Assembly (NCBI RefSeq): GCF_001553115.1
Contig: NZ_KQ960182.1
Location: 1 to 64,000 of the forward strand
DNA from: Aedoeadaptatus coxii
Lineage (GTDB): Bacteria > Bacillota > Clostridia > Tissierellales > Peptoniphilaceae
Direction of reading: 5' to 3'
DNA: 64,000 nucleotides
Below are positions 45,906 to 55,137 of this stretch, one piece after another. The notes beneath the pieces were generated by a model that made no database searches, was not told the origin of the DNA, and saw only the letters and a program-made list of their open reading frames with translations. Numbering within the stretch: position 1 is the first letter of the stretch; each line of letters begins with the position of its first letter. The position numbers were made by a program, and so were the translations under genes.

Positions 45906-47267
45906 GTGCGTAACATTCATCGTTTTAAGGGAAATGGTCAATTTGTTTTACTGGACGTGGCATCGGGATCGGTACACGTCGTAGATGAAATGATTTTTGA
46001 TATGGCAGCGGATCTTTTAGATTTATCCAAAGAAGAAATTATCGATAAATATAAAGATCGCTACGATCAAAAAGCATTAGCTGAAGGATACGACGAGCTT
46101 TATTATTTAATGGAAGAGGGTTTGCTCTATTCTAAAGATGAACCGGTAGATTTAAGCGGATTCAATCCGAATTGCCATATTAAGGCCATGTGCCTTCACG
46201 TTTCCCACGACTGCAATTTGAGATGTGCTTATTGTTTTGCATCTCAAGGGGATTTCCACGGAGATCGCATGATGATGGACTTGGAAACCGGTAAAAAGGC
46301 ATTGGATTTCTTACTTGAAAACAGCGGTAATCGCTATAATTTGGAAGTAGACTTTTTCGGCGGCGAGCCCATGATGAACTTCGACGTGGTCAAACAATTA
46401 GTGGATTACGGCAGGGAAAGGGAAAAGGAATATAACAAACATTTTCGCTTTACCATGACCACCAACGGCGTCTTATTAAATGACGAGAACATCGAATACC
46501 TAAACAGAGAAATGGCCAATGTGGTACTGTCTCTGGACGGCAGAAAAGAAATCAACGATCCTATGCGCCCCACGGTTAACGGAAAGGGAAGTTTCGACAC
46601 AATCGTTCCGAAATTCCAAAAGCTTATCGCCGGAAGAGGGGATAAGGATTACTACATTCGCGGCACCTTTACCAATCATAATCTCGATTTCTCAAAAGAT
46701 GTGATGCTTTATCACGATCTTGGCTTTCAAAAGACGAGCATGGAGCCTGTGGTTACGGATCCAAACGAAGAATATGCCATTCGCAAAGAGCACTTGGACC
46801 AAATTCTACAGGAATATGAAAAGCTAAGTGAAGAGTACCTTCGCATCCGAAAAGACGATCCTGATTTTCTCTTTTTCCACTACATGATCGATCTTTCGGG
46901 AGGTCCCTGTGCTTACAAAAAAAGTATTGGATGCGGCGCGGGAAGCGAATATGTAGCCGTAACCCCGACGGGAGAAATTTATCCCTGCCATCAATTTGTA
47001 GGCGAAGAAGATTTCTTATTGGGAAATGTAAATGACGGCATCGTCAATAAGGAATTACAAAAACAATTCCACGAAGCCGACGTCTTCCATAAGGATGCCT
47101 GTACGGAATGTTGGGCAAAATATTTCTGTAGCGGAGGCTGTCACGCCAATGCTTATCACAATAACGGCACGATCTATGAGCCATTTGATGTAGGCTGTCA
47201 AATGGAACGAAAACGCTTAGAATGTGCCCTTACAGTTTATGCCAAGGAGTCTAGTGAAGTTGTATGA
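45906..47267 (+). CDS. scfB: SCIFF maturase, radical SAM/SPASM thioether enzyme
   Basis: 453 residues from a GTG behind AGAAAGGGA. An amino-terminal precursor-recognition region (RRE-like, about 1-80: RFKGNGQFVLLDVASGSVHV) leads to the SAM cluster CNLRCAYCF (residues about 103-111) and the fold segment VDFFGGEPMMNFDVV. The carboxyl SPASM region has the auxiliary-cluster cysteines GGPCAYK, CGAGSEY, IYPCHQF, CTECWAKYFCSGGCHAN and VGCQ. It installs thioethers on the SCIFF peptide. It overlaps recJ by 4 bases. Confidence 0.96.
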   Translation: MRNIHRFKGNGQFVLLDVASGSVHVVDEMIFDMAADLLDLSKEEIIDKYKDRYDQKALAEGYDELYYLMEEGLLYSKDEPVDLSGFNPNCHIKAMCLHVSHDCNLRCAYCFASQGDFHGDRMMMDLETGKKALDFLLENSGNRYNLEVDFFGGEPMMNFDVVKQLVDYGREREKEYNKHFRFTMTTNGVLLNDENIEYLNREMANVVLSLDGRKEINDPMRPTVNGKGSFDTIVPKFQKLIAGRGDKDYYIRGTFTNHNLDFSKDVMLYHDLGFQKTSMEPVVTDPNEEYAIRKEHLDQILQEYEKLSEEYLRIRKDDPDFLFFHYMIDLSGGPCAYKKSIGCGAGSEYVAVTPTGEIYPCHQFVGEEDFLLGNVNDGIVNKELQKQFHEADVFHKDACTECWAKYFCSGGCHANAYHNNGTIYEPFDVGCQMERKRLECALTVYAKESSEVV

Positions 47268-48985
47268 AATACTGGTCCGTCAAAAACAATCAACCACAAG
47301 AAACCATCGATTTCCGCGCATTAGGACTGACGGAATGGGAATATAGGGTTTTATTAAATCGCGGATTGGATACGAAAAATGCCATCGAGGAATACATTCA
47401 TCCTTCGATGGAGCATATTGCATCTCCTATTACCATGAAAGATATGGTAAAAGCGGGTAATATTCTCCAGTCGGTTAAAGGCAAAGTGCGTATTGTCGGC
47501 GATTATGATTGTGACGGAACCATGAGTACGACCATTCTTTTAAAGGGACTAAAAGGCCTTGGTTACGATGTGGATTACGATATTCCTCATCGCAGAAAAG
47601 ACGGTTACGGCATGCAGGTGGAAATGGCGGATGAGGCGGCAAAAGACGGCGTTGAGCTCATCATTACTTGCGATAATGGAATTGCACAATTTGATGCCAT
47701 TCGACGCTGTAAAGAGCTTGGCATTAAAGTCATCGTCATCGACCACCATCAGGTTGTTAAAAAAGATGGCGAAGAAATCCTCCCTGAAGCCGATGCCATT
47801 ATTAACCCTCATCAAGAACAATGTCGCTACCCATTCAAAGAATTATGCGGTGGCGCTTTGTCATATTATTTTATAAACTATTTATATACCATTTCCGGAA
47901 AAATAGAGGAATTAGATCTCGATTTAATAGGTTTTGCCGCCATAGCCACCATATGCGATGTCATGATTCTAAAGGGCGAAAACCGCAATCTAACCATCGC
48001 CGGTCTTGAACGTTTGAATCGAACCGATCATATCGGTTTTAATGCGCTTCGAGAAGCAGCCAGTATTCGAGGCGATGTTGCAGGATATCATATCGGTTTT
48101 ATTATAGGACCTACAATCAATGCGGCCGGAAGGCTGGAGACGGCGAAGGATGCCGTGGAGTTGTTTTTAACCGACGACGAATCATTCGCGCAAAAAACGG
48201 CGATTTATCTTAGAGATTTAAATGCCAAGCGTCAAGCTCTTACGATCGAAGGAACAAAGCGCTTGGAAGCACAACTTCAAAGCCCGAAAGAGAGAGAACA
48301 GCTTCTCTACATTCTAAAAGATGAAACGATCGATGAAAGTATTGCCGGAATCATTGCCGGGAAGCTGAAGTCGAAATATAATCGCCCCTGCATCGTGATT
48401 ACGAGAGGCGAAAACGGCTTAAAAGGCAGCGGACGCAGCATCGAAGCCTATAATATGGTTGAAAATATACGAAAGAGCGAGGAATATTTGACGAGTTTCG
48501 GCGGTCACGCCATGGCGTGCGGCTTAAGCTTAAATCGCGATCGCTTTGTTCCGTTTAAACTGGACGCGCTAGAAAAATGTGGCTTGAATGAGCGGGATCT
48601 AATTCCGCGCATTCGCCTCGATGCTATTGTTTCTATCGACAAAGTCAGCTTTGAAACGGTGTCGAGGTTGGAACGCTTTCAACCCTATGGAAACGGCAAT
48701 CCTAAACCGCTTTTCGGTGCCACGGGAATTTACATCCGTGATTTTAAAATTTTCGGCAAAAATAAAAACGTGATCAAGTTAACCCTTCATTACAAGGGAA
48801 GAGATTACGACGGTATCTTATTTAAAGATGGCGACGAGTTTATTGCATTTACTCAAACTGCGAGACGGTCCGACGGCAGCTTGCTCGTCGATATAGCCTA
48901 TGTGCCGACAATTGATACGTATAGAGATAAAAACACGCTTCAATTGCAAATTGAAGAACTGCGACTATCTAAACATGGTGATTAA
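47264..48985 (+). CDS. recJ: Single-stranded-DNA-specific exonuclease RecJ
   Basis: 573 residues with the DHH phosphoesterase motifs: RIVGDYDCDGTMSTTILL near residue 78, TCDNGIAQFDAI, VIDHHQV near 163 and the carboxyl DHHA1 region ending GGHAMACGLSL. It degrades 5' single strands in recombination and base-excision repair. It starts within the maturase stop (ATGA) and is directly followed by rel. Confidence 0.97.
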   Translation: MKYWSVKNNQPQETIDFRALGLTEWEYRVLLNRGLDTKNAIEEYIHPSMEHIASPITMKDMVKAGNILQSVKGKVRIVGDYDCDGTMSTTILLKGLKGLGYDVDYDIPHRRKDGYGMQVEMADEAAKDGVELIITCDNGIAQFDAIRRCKELGIKVIVIDHHQVVKKDGEEILPEADAIINPHQEQCRYPFKELCGGALSYYFINYLYTISGKIEELDLDLIGFAAIATICDVMILKGENRNLTIAGLERLNRTDHIGFNALREAASIRGDVAGYHIGFIIGPTINAAGRLETAKDAVELFLTDDESFAQKTAIYLRDLNAKRQALTIEGTKRLEAQLQSPKEREQLLYILKDETIDESIAGIIAGKLKSKYNRPCIVITRGENGLKGSGRSIEAYNMVENIRKSEEYLTSFGGHAMACGLSLNRDRFVPFKLDALEKCGLNERDLIPRIRLDAIVSIDKVSFETVSRLERFQPYGNGNPKPLFGATGIYIRDFKIFGKNKNVIKLTLHYKGRDYDGILFKDGDEFIAFTQTARRSDGSLLVDIAYVPTIDTYRDKNTLQLQIEELRLSKHGD

Positions 48986-51142
48986 ATGATTCAAAAATTA
49001 ATTGACAAGGTTCTATCTTATAATCCCGAAGCGGATATCGACATCCTTCGCGAAGCTTTTACGTTCGCAGAAATACACCACAAAGGGCAAAAACGTAATT
49101 CAGGAGAAGATTACATTATTCACCCCTTTTATGTGGCTTATATTTTAGCGGAAATGAACATGGATGTTTCGACGATTATCGCAGGTCTTTTACACGATAC
49201 CATTGAAGATACCGGCGTTACATACGACGAAGTTAAAAATAAATTCGGAGGAGAAGTCGCCGATTTGGTAGACGGCGTCACGAAATTAAAGATGCTTTCC
49301 TATCAAACGAAGCAGGAGAAGCAAGCCGAAAATATTCGGAAAATGGTTCTCGCCATGGCGAAAGACATTCGGGTCATTATCGTTAAGTTTGCTGACCGCC
49401 TTCATAATATGCGAACATTGGAATATATGACGCCTGCCAAAAAACACGATAAAGCTCTGGAAACCATTGAAATCTATGCGCCTTTGGCAGATCGCCTCGG
49501 TATGAGCCGTGTAAAGAGCGAGCTGGAGGATTTATCTCTACGCTACCTCGATCCGGAGAACTATTACAAGCTCGTGGACATGATCAACAAAAGACGCAGT
49601 GAGCGGGAAGAACTTATCGATCATTTGATACGTGACATTTCCAATCAATTAAAGCGCACGGGTATAGCGGCGGATATTACGGGTCGGCCTAAGAATTTTT
49701 ACAGCATCTATAAAAAGATGATGAAAAAAGGCAAGACCTTTGAAGAAATTTACGATCTTCAGGCTATCCGCATCCTCGTAGACGATGTAAAAGATTGTTA
49801 CGGTGCATTGGGCGTCGTCCATACGATGTATAAGCCGATTCCCGGACGTTTTAAAGATTATATTTCCATGCCGAAGCCTAACAAATACCAGTCCCTTCAT
49901 ACGACGGTTATCGACGACAATGGAGAAACTTTTGAAGTTCAAATTCGGACTTGGGAAATGCATAAGACGGCGGAATATGGGATTGCAGCACACTGGAAAT
50001 ATAAAGAAGGCGCGAAGAAATCGACGTCCTTTGATGAAAATCTCACCTGGTTGCGCCAATTATTGGAATGGCAAAAAGACTTAAAAGATCCCAACGAGTT
50101 TATGGAAACTCTGAAGGTGGACTTTTTCGCCGACGAAGTTTTTGTATTTACACCTAACGGCGACGTTATCAATTTGCCGGATAATTCAACGCCGATCGAC
50201 TTTGCCTACCGCGTGCACACGGCAGTAGGGAATACCTGTGTCGGCGCCAAAATTAATGGTCGCATTGTGCCTTTGAGTCATAAACTTAAAAACGGAGAAA
50301 TCGTCGAAGTCATTACCAATAAAAATTCGGAGCCTTCTCTGGATTGGCTTTCCATCGTCGCCAGTCCCCAAGCTCGGACAAAAATCAGACAGTATTTTAA
50401 AGTGAAAGATCGCGATAAGAATATTGCCAAAGGTCAGGTGATGATCGAGCAGGAAATTAAACGCATAGGCTTAAAACCGAATGAAGTTATTCGCGAAGAC
50501 TGGATGGAGGATGTCAGAGAACGACTAAAATTTGATAACCTCGACGATCTATACGCTCAAATAGGCTATGGCAGCATGAGCGTGCGCCAAGTCACGGCGA
50601 AACTTACGGAACATTATAAAGAAGAGATGCAGCTTTCCCATCCTGCATCATTCGATACGGATGAATTTACGACGTCGTCACGGCCGGATCATCGCAGTAC
50701 AGGCGGTGTTATCGTCAGGGGGATAGACAATGTAAAAGTACGTATTGCCAAGTGCTGTACACCGGTTCCCGGAGATGAAATCGTCGGTTTTATTACCATG
50801 GGACGCGGCGTAAGCGTTCATCGATCCGATTGCATTAATCTAAAAAATAATATGAATGAAGAACGGCTTATCCCCGTTCGTTGGGATATAGATGAACAGG
50901 AAACCTATAGTGCGGAACTTGAAGTACGAGCAGACAGCAAGAGCAATGTACTCGCTGATATAGCCAATCGGATTCATGATGCCCGTCTCGATATTCAAAA
51001 TCTATCTGCCAGAGAAAACAAAGAGGGAATGCTCGTAATTCGTACTACCGTCCGTATTCACCACATTGAAGAATTGCAACGGTTGATTAAAAAGCTTGAA
51101 AATATTCAGCATGTCATAGAAGTCTATCGCGTAAGCGGTTAA
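48986..51142 (+). CDS. relA: Bifunctional (p)ppGpp synthetase/hydrolase Rel
   Basis: 718 residues with full domain order: HD hydrolase (about 30-150; AGLLHDTIEDTGVTYDE), synthetase (about 230-350; YDLQAIRILVDDVKDCYG, YISMPKPNKYQSLHTTV), TGS (about 385-445; FVFTPNGDVINLPDNSTPID), zinc-finger/helical region with CCTPVPGDEIVGF and a carboxyl ACT domain. The intact HDxxED in the hydrolase and the RxKD-type GRFKDYIS in the synthetase indicate both activities. Central stringent-response enzyme. Confidence 0.98.
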   Translation: MIQKLIDKVLSYNPEADIDILREAFTFAEIHHKGQKRNSGEDYIIHPFYVAYILAEMNMDVSTIIAGLLHDTIEDTGVTYDEVKNKFGGEVADLVDGVTKLKMLSYQTKQEKQAENIRKMVLAMAKDIRVIIVKFADRLHNMRTLEYMTPAKKHDKALETIEIYAPLADRLGMSRVKSELEDLSLRYLDPENYYKLVDMINKRRSEREELIDHLIRDISNQLKRTGIAADITGRPKNFYSIYKKMMKKGKTFEEIYDLQAIRILVDDVKDCYGALGVVHTMYKPIPGRFKDYISMPKPNKYQSLHTTVIDDNGETFEVQIRTWEMHKTAEYGIAAHWKYKEGAKKSTSFDENLTWLRQLLEWQKDLKDPNEFMETLKVDFFADEVFVFTPNGDVINLPDNSTPIDFAYRVHTAVGNTCVGAKINGRIVPLSHKLKNGEIVEVITNKNSEPSLDWLSIVASPQARTKIRQYFKVKDRDKNIAKGQVMIEQEIKRIGLKPNEVIREDWMEDVRERLKFDNLDDLYAQIGYGSMSVRQVTAKLTEHYKEEMQLSHPASFDTDEFTTSSRPDHRSTGGVIVRGIDNVKVRIAKCCTPVPGDEIVGFITMGRGVSVHRSDCINLKNNMNEERLIPVRWDIDEQETYSAELEVRADSKSNVLADIANRIHDARLDIQNLSARENKEGMLVIRTTVRIHHIEELQRLIKKLENIQHVIEVYRVSG

Positions 51143-51151
51143 GGAGGAATT

Positions 51152-51601
51152 ATGCGCGCAGTGGTTCAACGCGTTAAACGTGCCGCCGTCACGGTCGACG
51201 GCGAGTTCATTTCATCCATCGAAAGAGGGATGATGGTTTTAGTCGGCGTATCGACGGAAGATACGAAAAAAGACATGGAGTACATCGGAAATAAAATAGT
51301 CGGCCTTCGTATTTTCGAAGATGAAGAGGGCGTCATGAACGTAAATGCTGCAGATAGCGGAAGCGAGATTATGATTGTCAGCCAGTTCACCCTTTATGGC
51401 GACGGCCGAAAAGGCAATCGTCCGAGCTACATTCGCGCGGCGAAAGGTGATGTCTCCGAACCCATGTATGAAGATTTAATTCGGTACGTGGAATCTAAGG
51501 GCTTTTCCGTAGCTCGCGGAAAGTTTGGTGCCGATATGTCCATTGATATGGTGGCGGATGGACCGGTTACTATTTTATTGGATAGCGAAAGGGGTTTTTA
51601 A
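51152..51601 (+). CDS. dtd: D-aminoacyl-tRNA deacylase
   Basis: 149 residues with the signature pair SQFTLYGD and DGPVTILLD (the Gly-cisPro motif read GP here). It frees D-amino acids and glycine mischarged on tRNA. Start ATG follows TTAAGGAGGAATT; its stop shares one base with the next start. Confidence 0.96.
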   Translation: MRAVVQRVKRAAVTVDGEFISSIERGMMVLVGVSTEDTKKDMEYIGNKIVGLRIFEDEEGVMNVNAADSGSEIMIVSQFTLYGDGRKGNRPSYIRAAKGDVSEPMYEDLIRYVESKGFSVARGKFGADMSIDMVADGPVTILLDSERGF

Positions 51602-52224
51602 TGGCTTTTAAAACTGTTTTAGTCGGCGGTACGACCAATTGCTACATCGTCTACAATGAAAAAAATAAAAAAGGATTTATTGTGGATCCGGGTGCTGAAT
51701 CCGGTCGTATTTTAGCCGAGGTCGAGCATCTGGGCTTAACCATTGAAGCGATTTTATTGACCCACGCTCATGGAGATCACGTAGCGGCACTTAATCAGGT
51801 GCGCGATGCTCTCGGCGTAAAAGTATACATGGATAAAGATGAATTGGAAAACTTCAACCATCAAGTGCCTCAATTTATTGCCATGATGGGCGGAGAGGTG
51901 CCCGATAAAGAACCGGATGTCCTATTAAATGACGGTGACACGATCGAATTGGACTGCGGTAAAATTAAAGTGATGCAAACAGCGGGGCATACCCCCGGTT
52001 CGGTTTGTTATTTTTATGGGAATCTCCTTTTAAGTGGGGATACTTTATTTCAGGGCTCTATAGGTCGTACAGATTTTCCGGGAGGGGACATGCAAGCTAT
52101 GATGCACTCATTGCGCAAACTTGCACAGGTCGATGAAAATTTAAGAGTTTTACCCGGTCACGGCCCTGAAACCTCTATCGGCATCGAAAAGCGTATTAAT
52201 CCCTATATGCAACACGTCCTATGA
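51601..52224 (+). CDS. Metallo-beta-lactamase fold hydrolase (glyoxalase II-like)
   Basis: 207 residues with THAHGDHVAAL (H-x-H-x-D-H metal site near residue 58), QTAGHTPGS, LLSGDTLF and LPGHGPET. Length matches the short prokaryotic hydroxyacylglutathione-hydrolase-like group; the glutathione substrate is unlikely to be native in this kind of anaerobe, so the true thioester is unknown. Overlaps both neighbours by 1 and 4 bases. Confidence 0.9.
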   Translation: MAFKTVLVGGTTNCYIVYNEKNKKGFIVDPGAESGRILAEVEHLGLTIEAILLTHAHGDHVAALNQVRDALGVKVYMDKDELENFNHQVPQFIAMMGGEVPDKEPDVLLNDGDTIELDCGKIKVMQTAGHTPGSVCYFYGNLLLSGDTLFQGSIGRTDFPGGDMQAMMHSLRKLAQVDENLRVLPGHGPETSIGIEKRINPYMQHVL

Positions 52225-53600
52225 TTCGCATTGTAAAAGGTACAGATTCGGAGATTCATACATTTTATGAACTTCTCCGAATCTATTTTCCGTATTACGA
52301 AACATCCGGCGAGCTTTTTCTGTCCATTGAAACGATTGGGGATATAAAAAAAGCCGTCCTCGTAATCGGCGAGGATCGCTTTGAAAAAGATTTTAATTTT
52401 AAAGATGAATATGAGGCTAAGCGCGCCATTGCATCTTGGATTGTGCGCGATATTGAACATGATTCTAAAGAGGATTGCCTATGGGGAACCCTTACCGGCA
52501 CGCGTCCTATTAAATTTCTTCAAAAACAGAGGCGCCTTTTAGGTGACGAAAAAACAAAGGCGTATTTAATCGACGAATATTTACTCAGCCCGTATATGGC
52601 GGATCTTTTAATGGATATCGCCTTGTTGGAAAGCGAAAAGACCGATGGAATCAAGGGGAAAGGTTATTCTCTTTACATTCACATTCCCTTTTGTGCAACC
52701 CGTTGCGATTACTGCAGCTATCCCACGATTAGGAGCGATAATCTCGATGCTGTCGAACTTTATATGGATTACCTCTTAAAGGAACTGGACTACGTATTGG
52801 GAACAATTAAAGAAGATCCCACGACAATTTACATTGGCGGCGGAACGCCGACTTCCATACCGCTTCCAATGCTTAGTAAATTATTGGATCGACTGACAAA
52901 TCTAAAGCCTGTCGAATTTACGTTGGAAGCGGGCAGACCTGAAACCATCGATGAAAATCTTTTGAATATGCTAAAAGAATATCCTGTTACGCGTATAAGC
53001 ATTAACCCCCAAACCATGGTGGATGAAACTTTAAAAAGGGTGAAGCGGCCGCATAAGAGCGAAGATATTAAGCGAGCGTACGATATGGTGCGGGAGCTAA
53101 CGGATTTTGAAATTAATATGGACCTGATTTTGGGGCTCGGCGATGAAGGAATACCCGAAGTTGCCCACACATTTGATGAAATCATCGCTTTAAATCCGGA
53201 AAATATTACGATTCACGTCTTGTCCCTTAAAAATGGATCCAAGTTATTTGAAAACGAAGGGGTATATACCAAAAATATTCGTCGGATGCAGAATTATTCT
53301 ATGAAGCGCATGGACGAGGCGGGCTACCATCCCTATTACCTATACCGTCAAAAGCGGATCATGGGTAATGGATCGAATATCGGATTTTCGAGGGAAGGTC
53401 ACGACAATCTTTATAATATGATTATGATGGAGGAGATCCATTCGGTTTTGGGCGTAGGCATGTCATCGACGACAAAATTGGTAGACAAAAAGGGAAAGAC
53501 TATTCGCAAATTTTCCAATTTTAGAAATATGAGAGATTATACCGATCGATTTGGGGAAATCATCGGCAAAAAGAAAAGGTATTTGGGAGACATTTTATGA
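52221..53600 (+). CDS. hemZ: HemZ-type radical SAM coproporphyrinogen III oxidase-like
   Basis: 459 residues. About 150 amino-terminal residues precede the radical SAM motif CATRCDYCSYPT (C-x3-C-x2-C near 157-164), then TIYIGGGTPTSIP, TLEAGRPETIDE and NPQTM. The long amino extension and position before a Mur ligase-like gene and aspS are typical of HemZ in Clostridia. Haem synthesis genes are not seen nearby, so the physiological substrate is uncertain; some HemN-like proteins are not oxidases. Confidence 0.85.
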   Translation: MIRIVKGTDSEIHTFYELLRIYFPYYETSGELFLSIETIGDIKKAVLVIGEDRFEKDFNFKDEYEAKRAIASWIVRDIEHDSKEDCLWGTLTGTRPIKFLQKQRRLLGDEKTKAYLIDEYLLSPYMADLLMDIALLESEKTDGIKGKGYSLYIHIPFCATRCDYCSYPTIRSDNLDAVELYMDYLLKELDYVLGTIKEDPTTIYIGGGTPTSIPLPMLSKLLDRLTNLKPVEFTLEAGRPETIDENLLNMLKEYPVTRISINPQTMVDETLKRVKRPHKSEDIKRAYDMVRELTDFEINMDLILGLGDEGIPEVAHTFDEIIALNPENITIHVLSLKNGSKLFENEGVYTKNIRRMQNYSMKRMDEAGYHPYYLYRQKRIMGNGSNIGFSREGHDNLYNMIMMEEIHSVLGVGMSSTTKLVDKKGKTIRKFSNFRNMRDYTDRFGEIIGKKKRYLGDIL

Positions 53601-55129
53601 AGTTAAAGACTTTACTGGAACGAGTAGAGATTCAAAAACGAATCGGCAGCATAGACGAGGAATTGGACATTCCCCATATTTCAAATGATTCGAGAGAAAT
53701 CGGAGAGGGCGACATTTTCGTCGCCATGAAAGGCGTTTTAGTTGACGGTCATGATTATATCGAAGAGGCTATTAAGCGCGGCGCAGCGTTAATTGTATGC
53801 GATCACGAAGTATCGATCGATGTTCCGCGAATCGTCGTTGAAAATCCACGGATGGCGCTTGCCGACCTGGCCTGCGCATTTTACGGCGATCCTTCCAAAG
53901 AAATGAAGGTTTACGGTGTAACGGCCACCAACGGAAAAACCTCTACAGCCTACATGATGCGGGATATTTTTAAGGCCGCAGGTTTTGAAGTAGGCGTTAT
54001 CGGAACAGTTGAAGTCCAATATAAGGATGTTTCCATTCCTTCGATTTTAACGACCCCGGAGTCCATTCATCTGCAAAAGCATTTGCGCAACATGGCGGAT
54101 AGCGGTGTAGAAGTTGTGGTAATGGAAGTATCTTCTTCGGCCCAAGAACTTTATCGAAGCCGAGGAATTGATTACGATATAGTCAGTTTCAATAATATTT
54201 CCGTTGAACACTTGGAGCAACACGGAACATTTGAAAATTACTTCCGTTTTAAAAGTCGTTTAATTCGCCATGCGGATAAAGAAACGGCGGTTATCTTAAA
54301 CATCGACGCCCCGCTTATTGAGAATCTGAAAGATAAGACGGAGGGACAAGTTTTTACGGCAGGTGCTGAAAAAGATGCCTTAATTGGTGTTTCGGATATA
54401 GATATTTCGAGCGGTTTTCCTAAATTTATTTACTCGGTAAAGGATGATCATAAGGCCGGTAAGTGGTCTCTCAAAAAATTGGATCTCCCCATCGAGCTTC
54501 AGGTAACGGGATTTCATACAGTTTTAAATGCCATGGTAGCCATTAGCTTCGGTTTATTGGTGGGCGTGGAACCGTCCATTATTCAAAAAGCATTATATAA
54601 TTTCAGAGGAGTCGAAAGACGCTTCGAGTTGATCTATAATAAAGAGTATATGATCATCGACGATCATTACGCCAATGTTAAAAATATTGCCGTTACGCTG
54701 GAAACATTATGTCGTATGGATTATAAGAATTTGCATCTACTTTACGCCATTCGCGGCGGCAGGGGAGCGGAACTTAATCGCGAAAATGCGGAAGAAACCG
54801 TCAAGTGGATGCCGAAACTGCCTCTTAAAGATTTTATAGCGACAAAATCCGTCGAGGTAGTATCGTCTAAAGACGTGGTGACGGACAAAGAGCTCGAAGC
54901 TTTTTTAAGCGAAATGGAAAAAGCAGGCCATTCCGTACCTGTCATCGATTCCCTGAAGGAGGCCATCGATGCCATACTTCCAAAGGTCGAGCCGGGAGAT
55001 GTTCTGCTTTTGGCAGGATGTCAAGGCATGGACCATGCAGCAAAATATATTTGGCAAATGTTGGCCGATAGTTCTTCAGGAGACGAGAGGGCGCACTGGC
55101 TTAAAAAGATAGATGAAAGAATTTGTTAG
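53597..55129 (+). CDS. MurE-like Mur ligase, divergent carboxyl domain
   Basis: 510 residues. The amino two-thirds look like MurE: DSREIGEGDIFVAMKG, VDGHDYIEEAIKRGAALIV, ATP loop TATNGKTSTAYM near residue 112, TTPESIHLQ and YFRFKSRLI, where the lysine may be the carbamylated one. The carboxyl domain differs: the usual DYAHTPD is IDDHYANVKN, and the DNP(R/A) amino-acid motif is not found. It may join a different amino acid in the peptidoglycan stem or act on another acceptor. It sits between hemZ and aspS with ATGA coupling, not in a cell-wall cluster. Confidence 0.8.
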   Translation: MKLKTLLERVEIQKRIGSIDEELDIPHISNDSREIGEGDIFVAMKGVLVDGHDYIEEAIKRGAALIVCDHEVSIDVPRIVVENPRMALADLACAFYGDPSKEMKVYGVTATNGKTSTAYMMRDIFKAAGFEVGVIGTVEVQYKDVSIPSILTTPESIHLQKHLRNMADSGVEVVVMEVSSSAQELYRSRGIDYDIVSFNNISVEHLEQHGTFENYFRFKSRLIRHADKETAVILNIDAPLIENLKDKTEGQVFTAGAEKDALIGVSDIDISSGFPKFIYSVKDDHKAGKWSLKKLDLPIELQVTGFHTVLNAMVAISFGLLVGVEPSIIQKALYNFRGVERRFELIYNKEYMIIDDHYANVKNIAVTLETLCRMDYKNLHLLYAIRGGRGAELNRENAEETVKWMPKLPLKDFIATKSVEVVSSKDVVTDKELEAFLSEMEKAGHSVPVIDSLKEAIDAILPKVEPGDVLLLAGCQGMDHAAKYIWQMLADSSSGDERAHWLKKIDERIC

Positions 55130-55137
55130 GAGGAATC

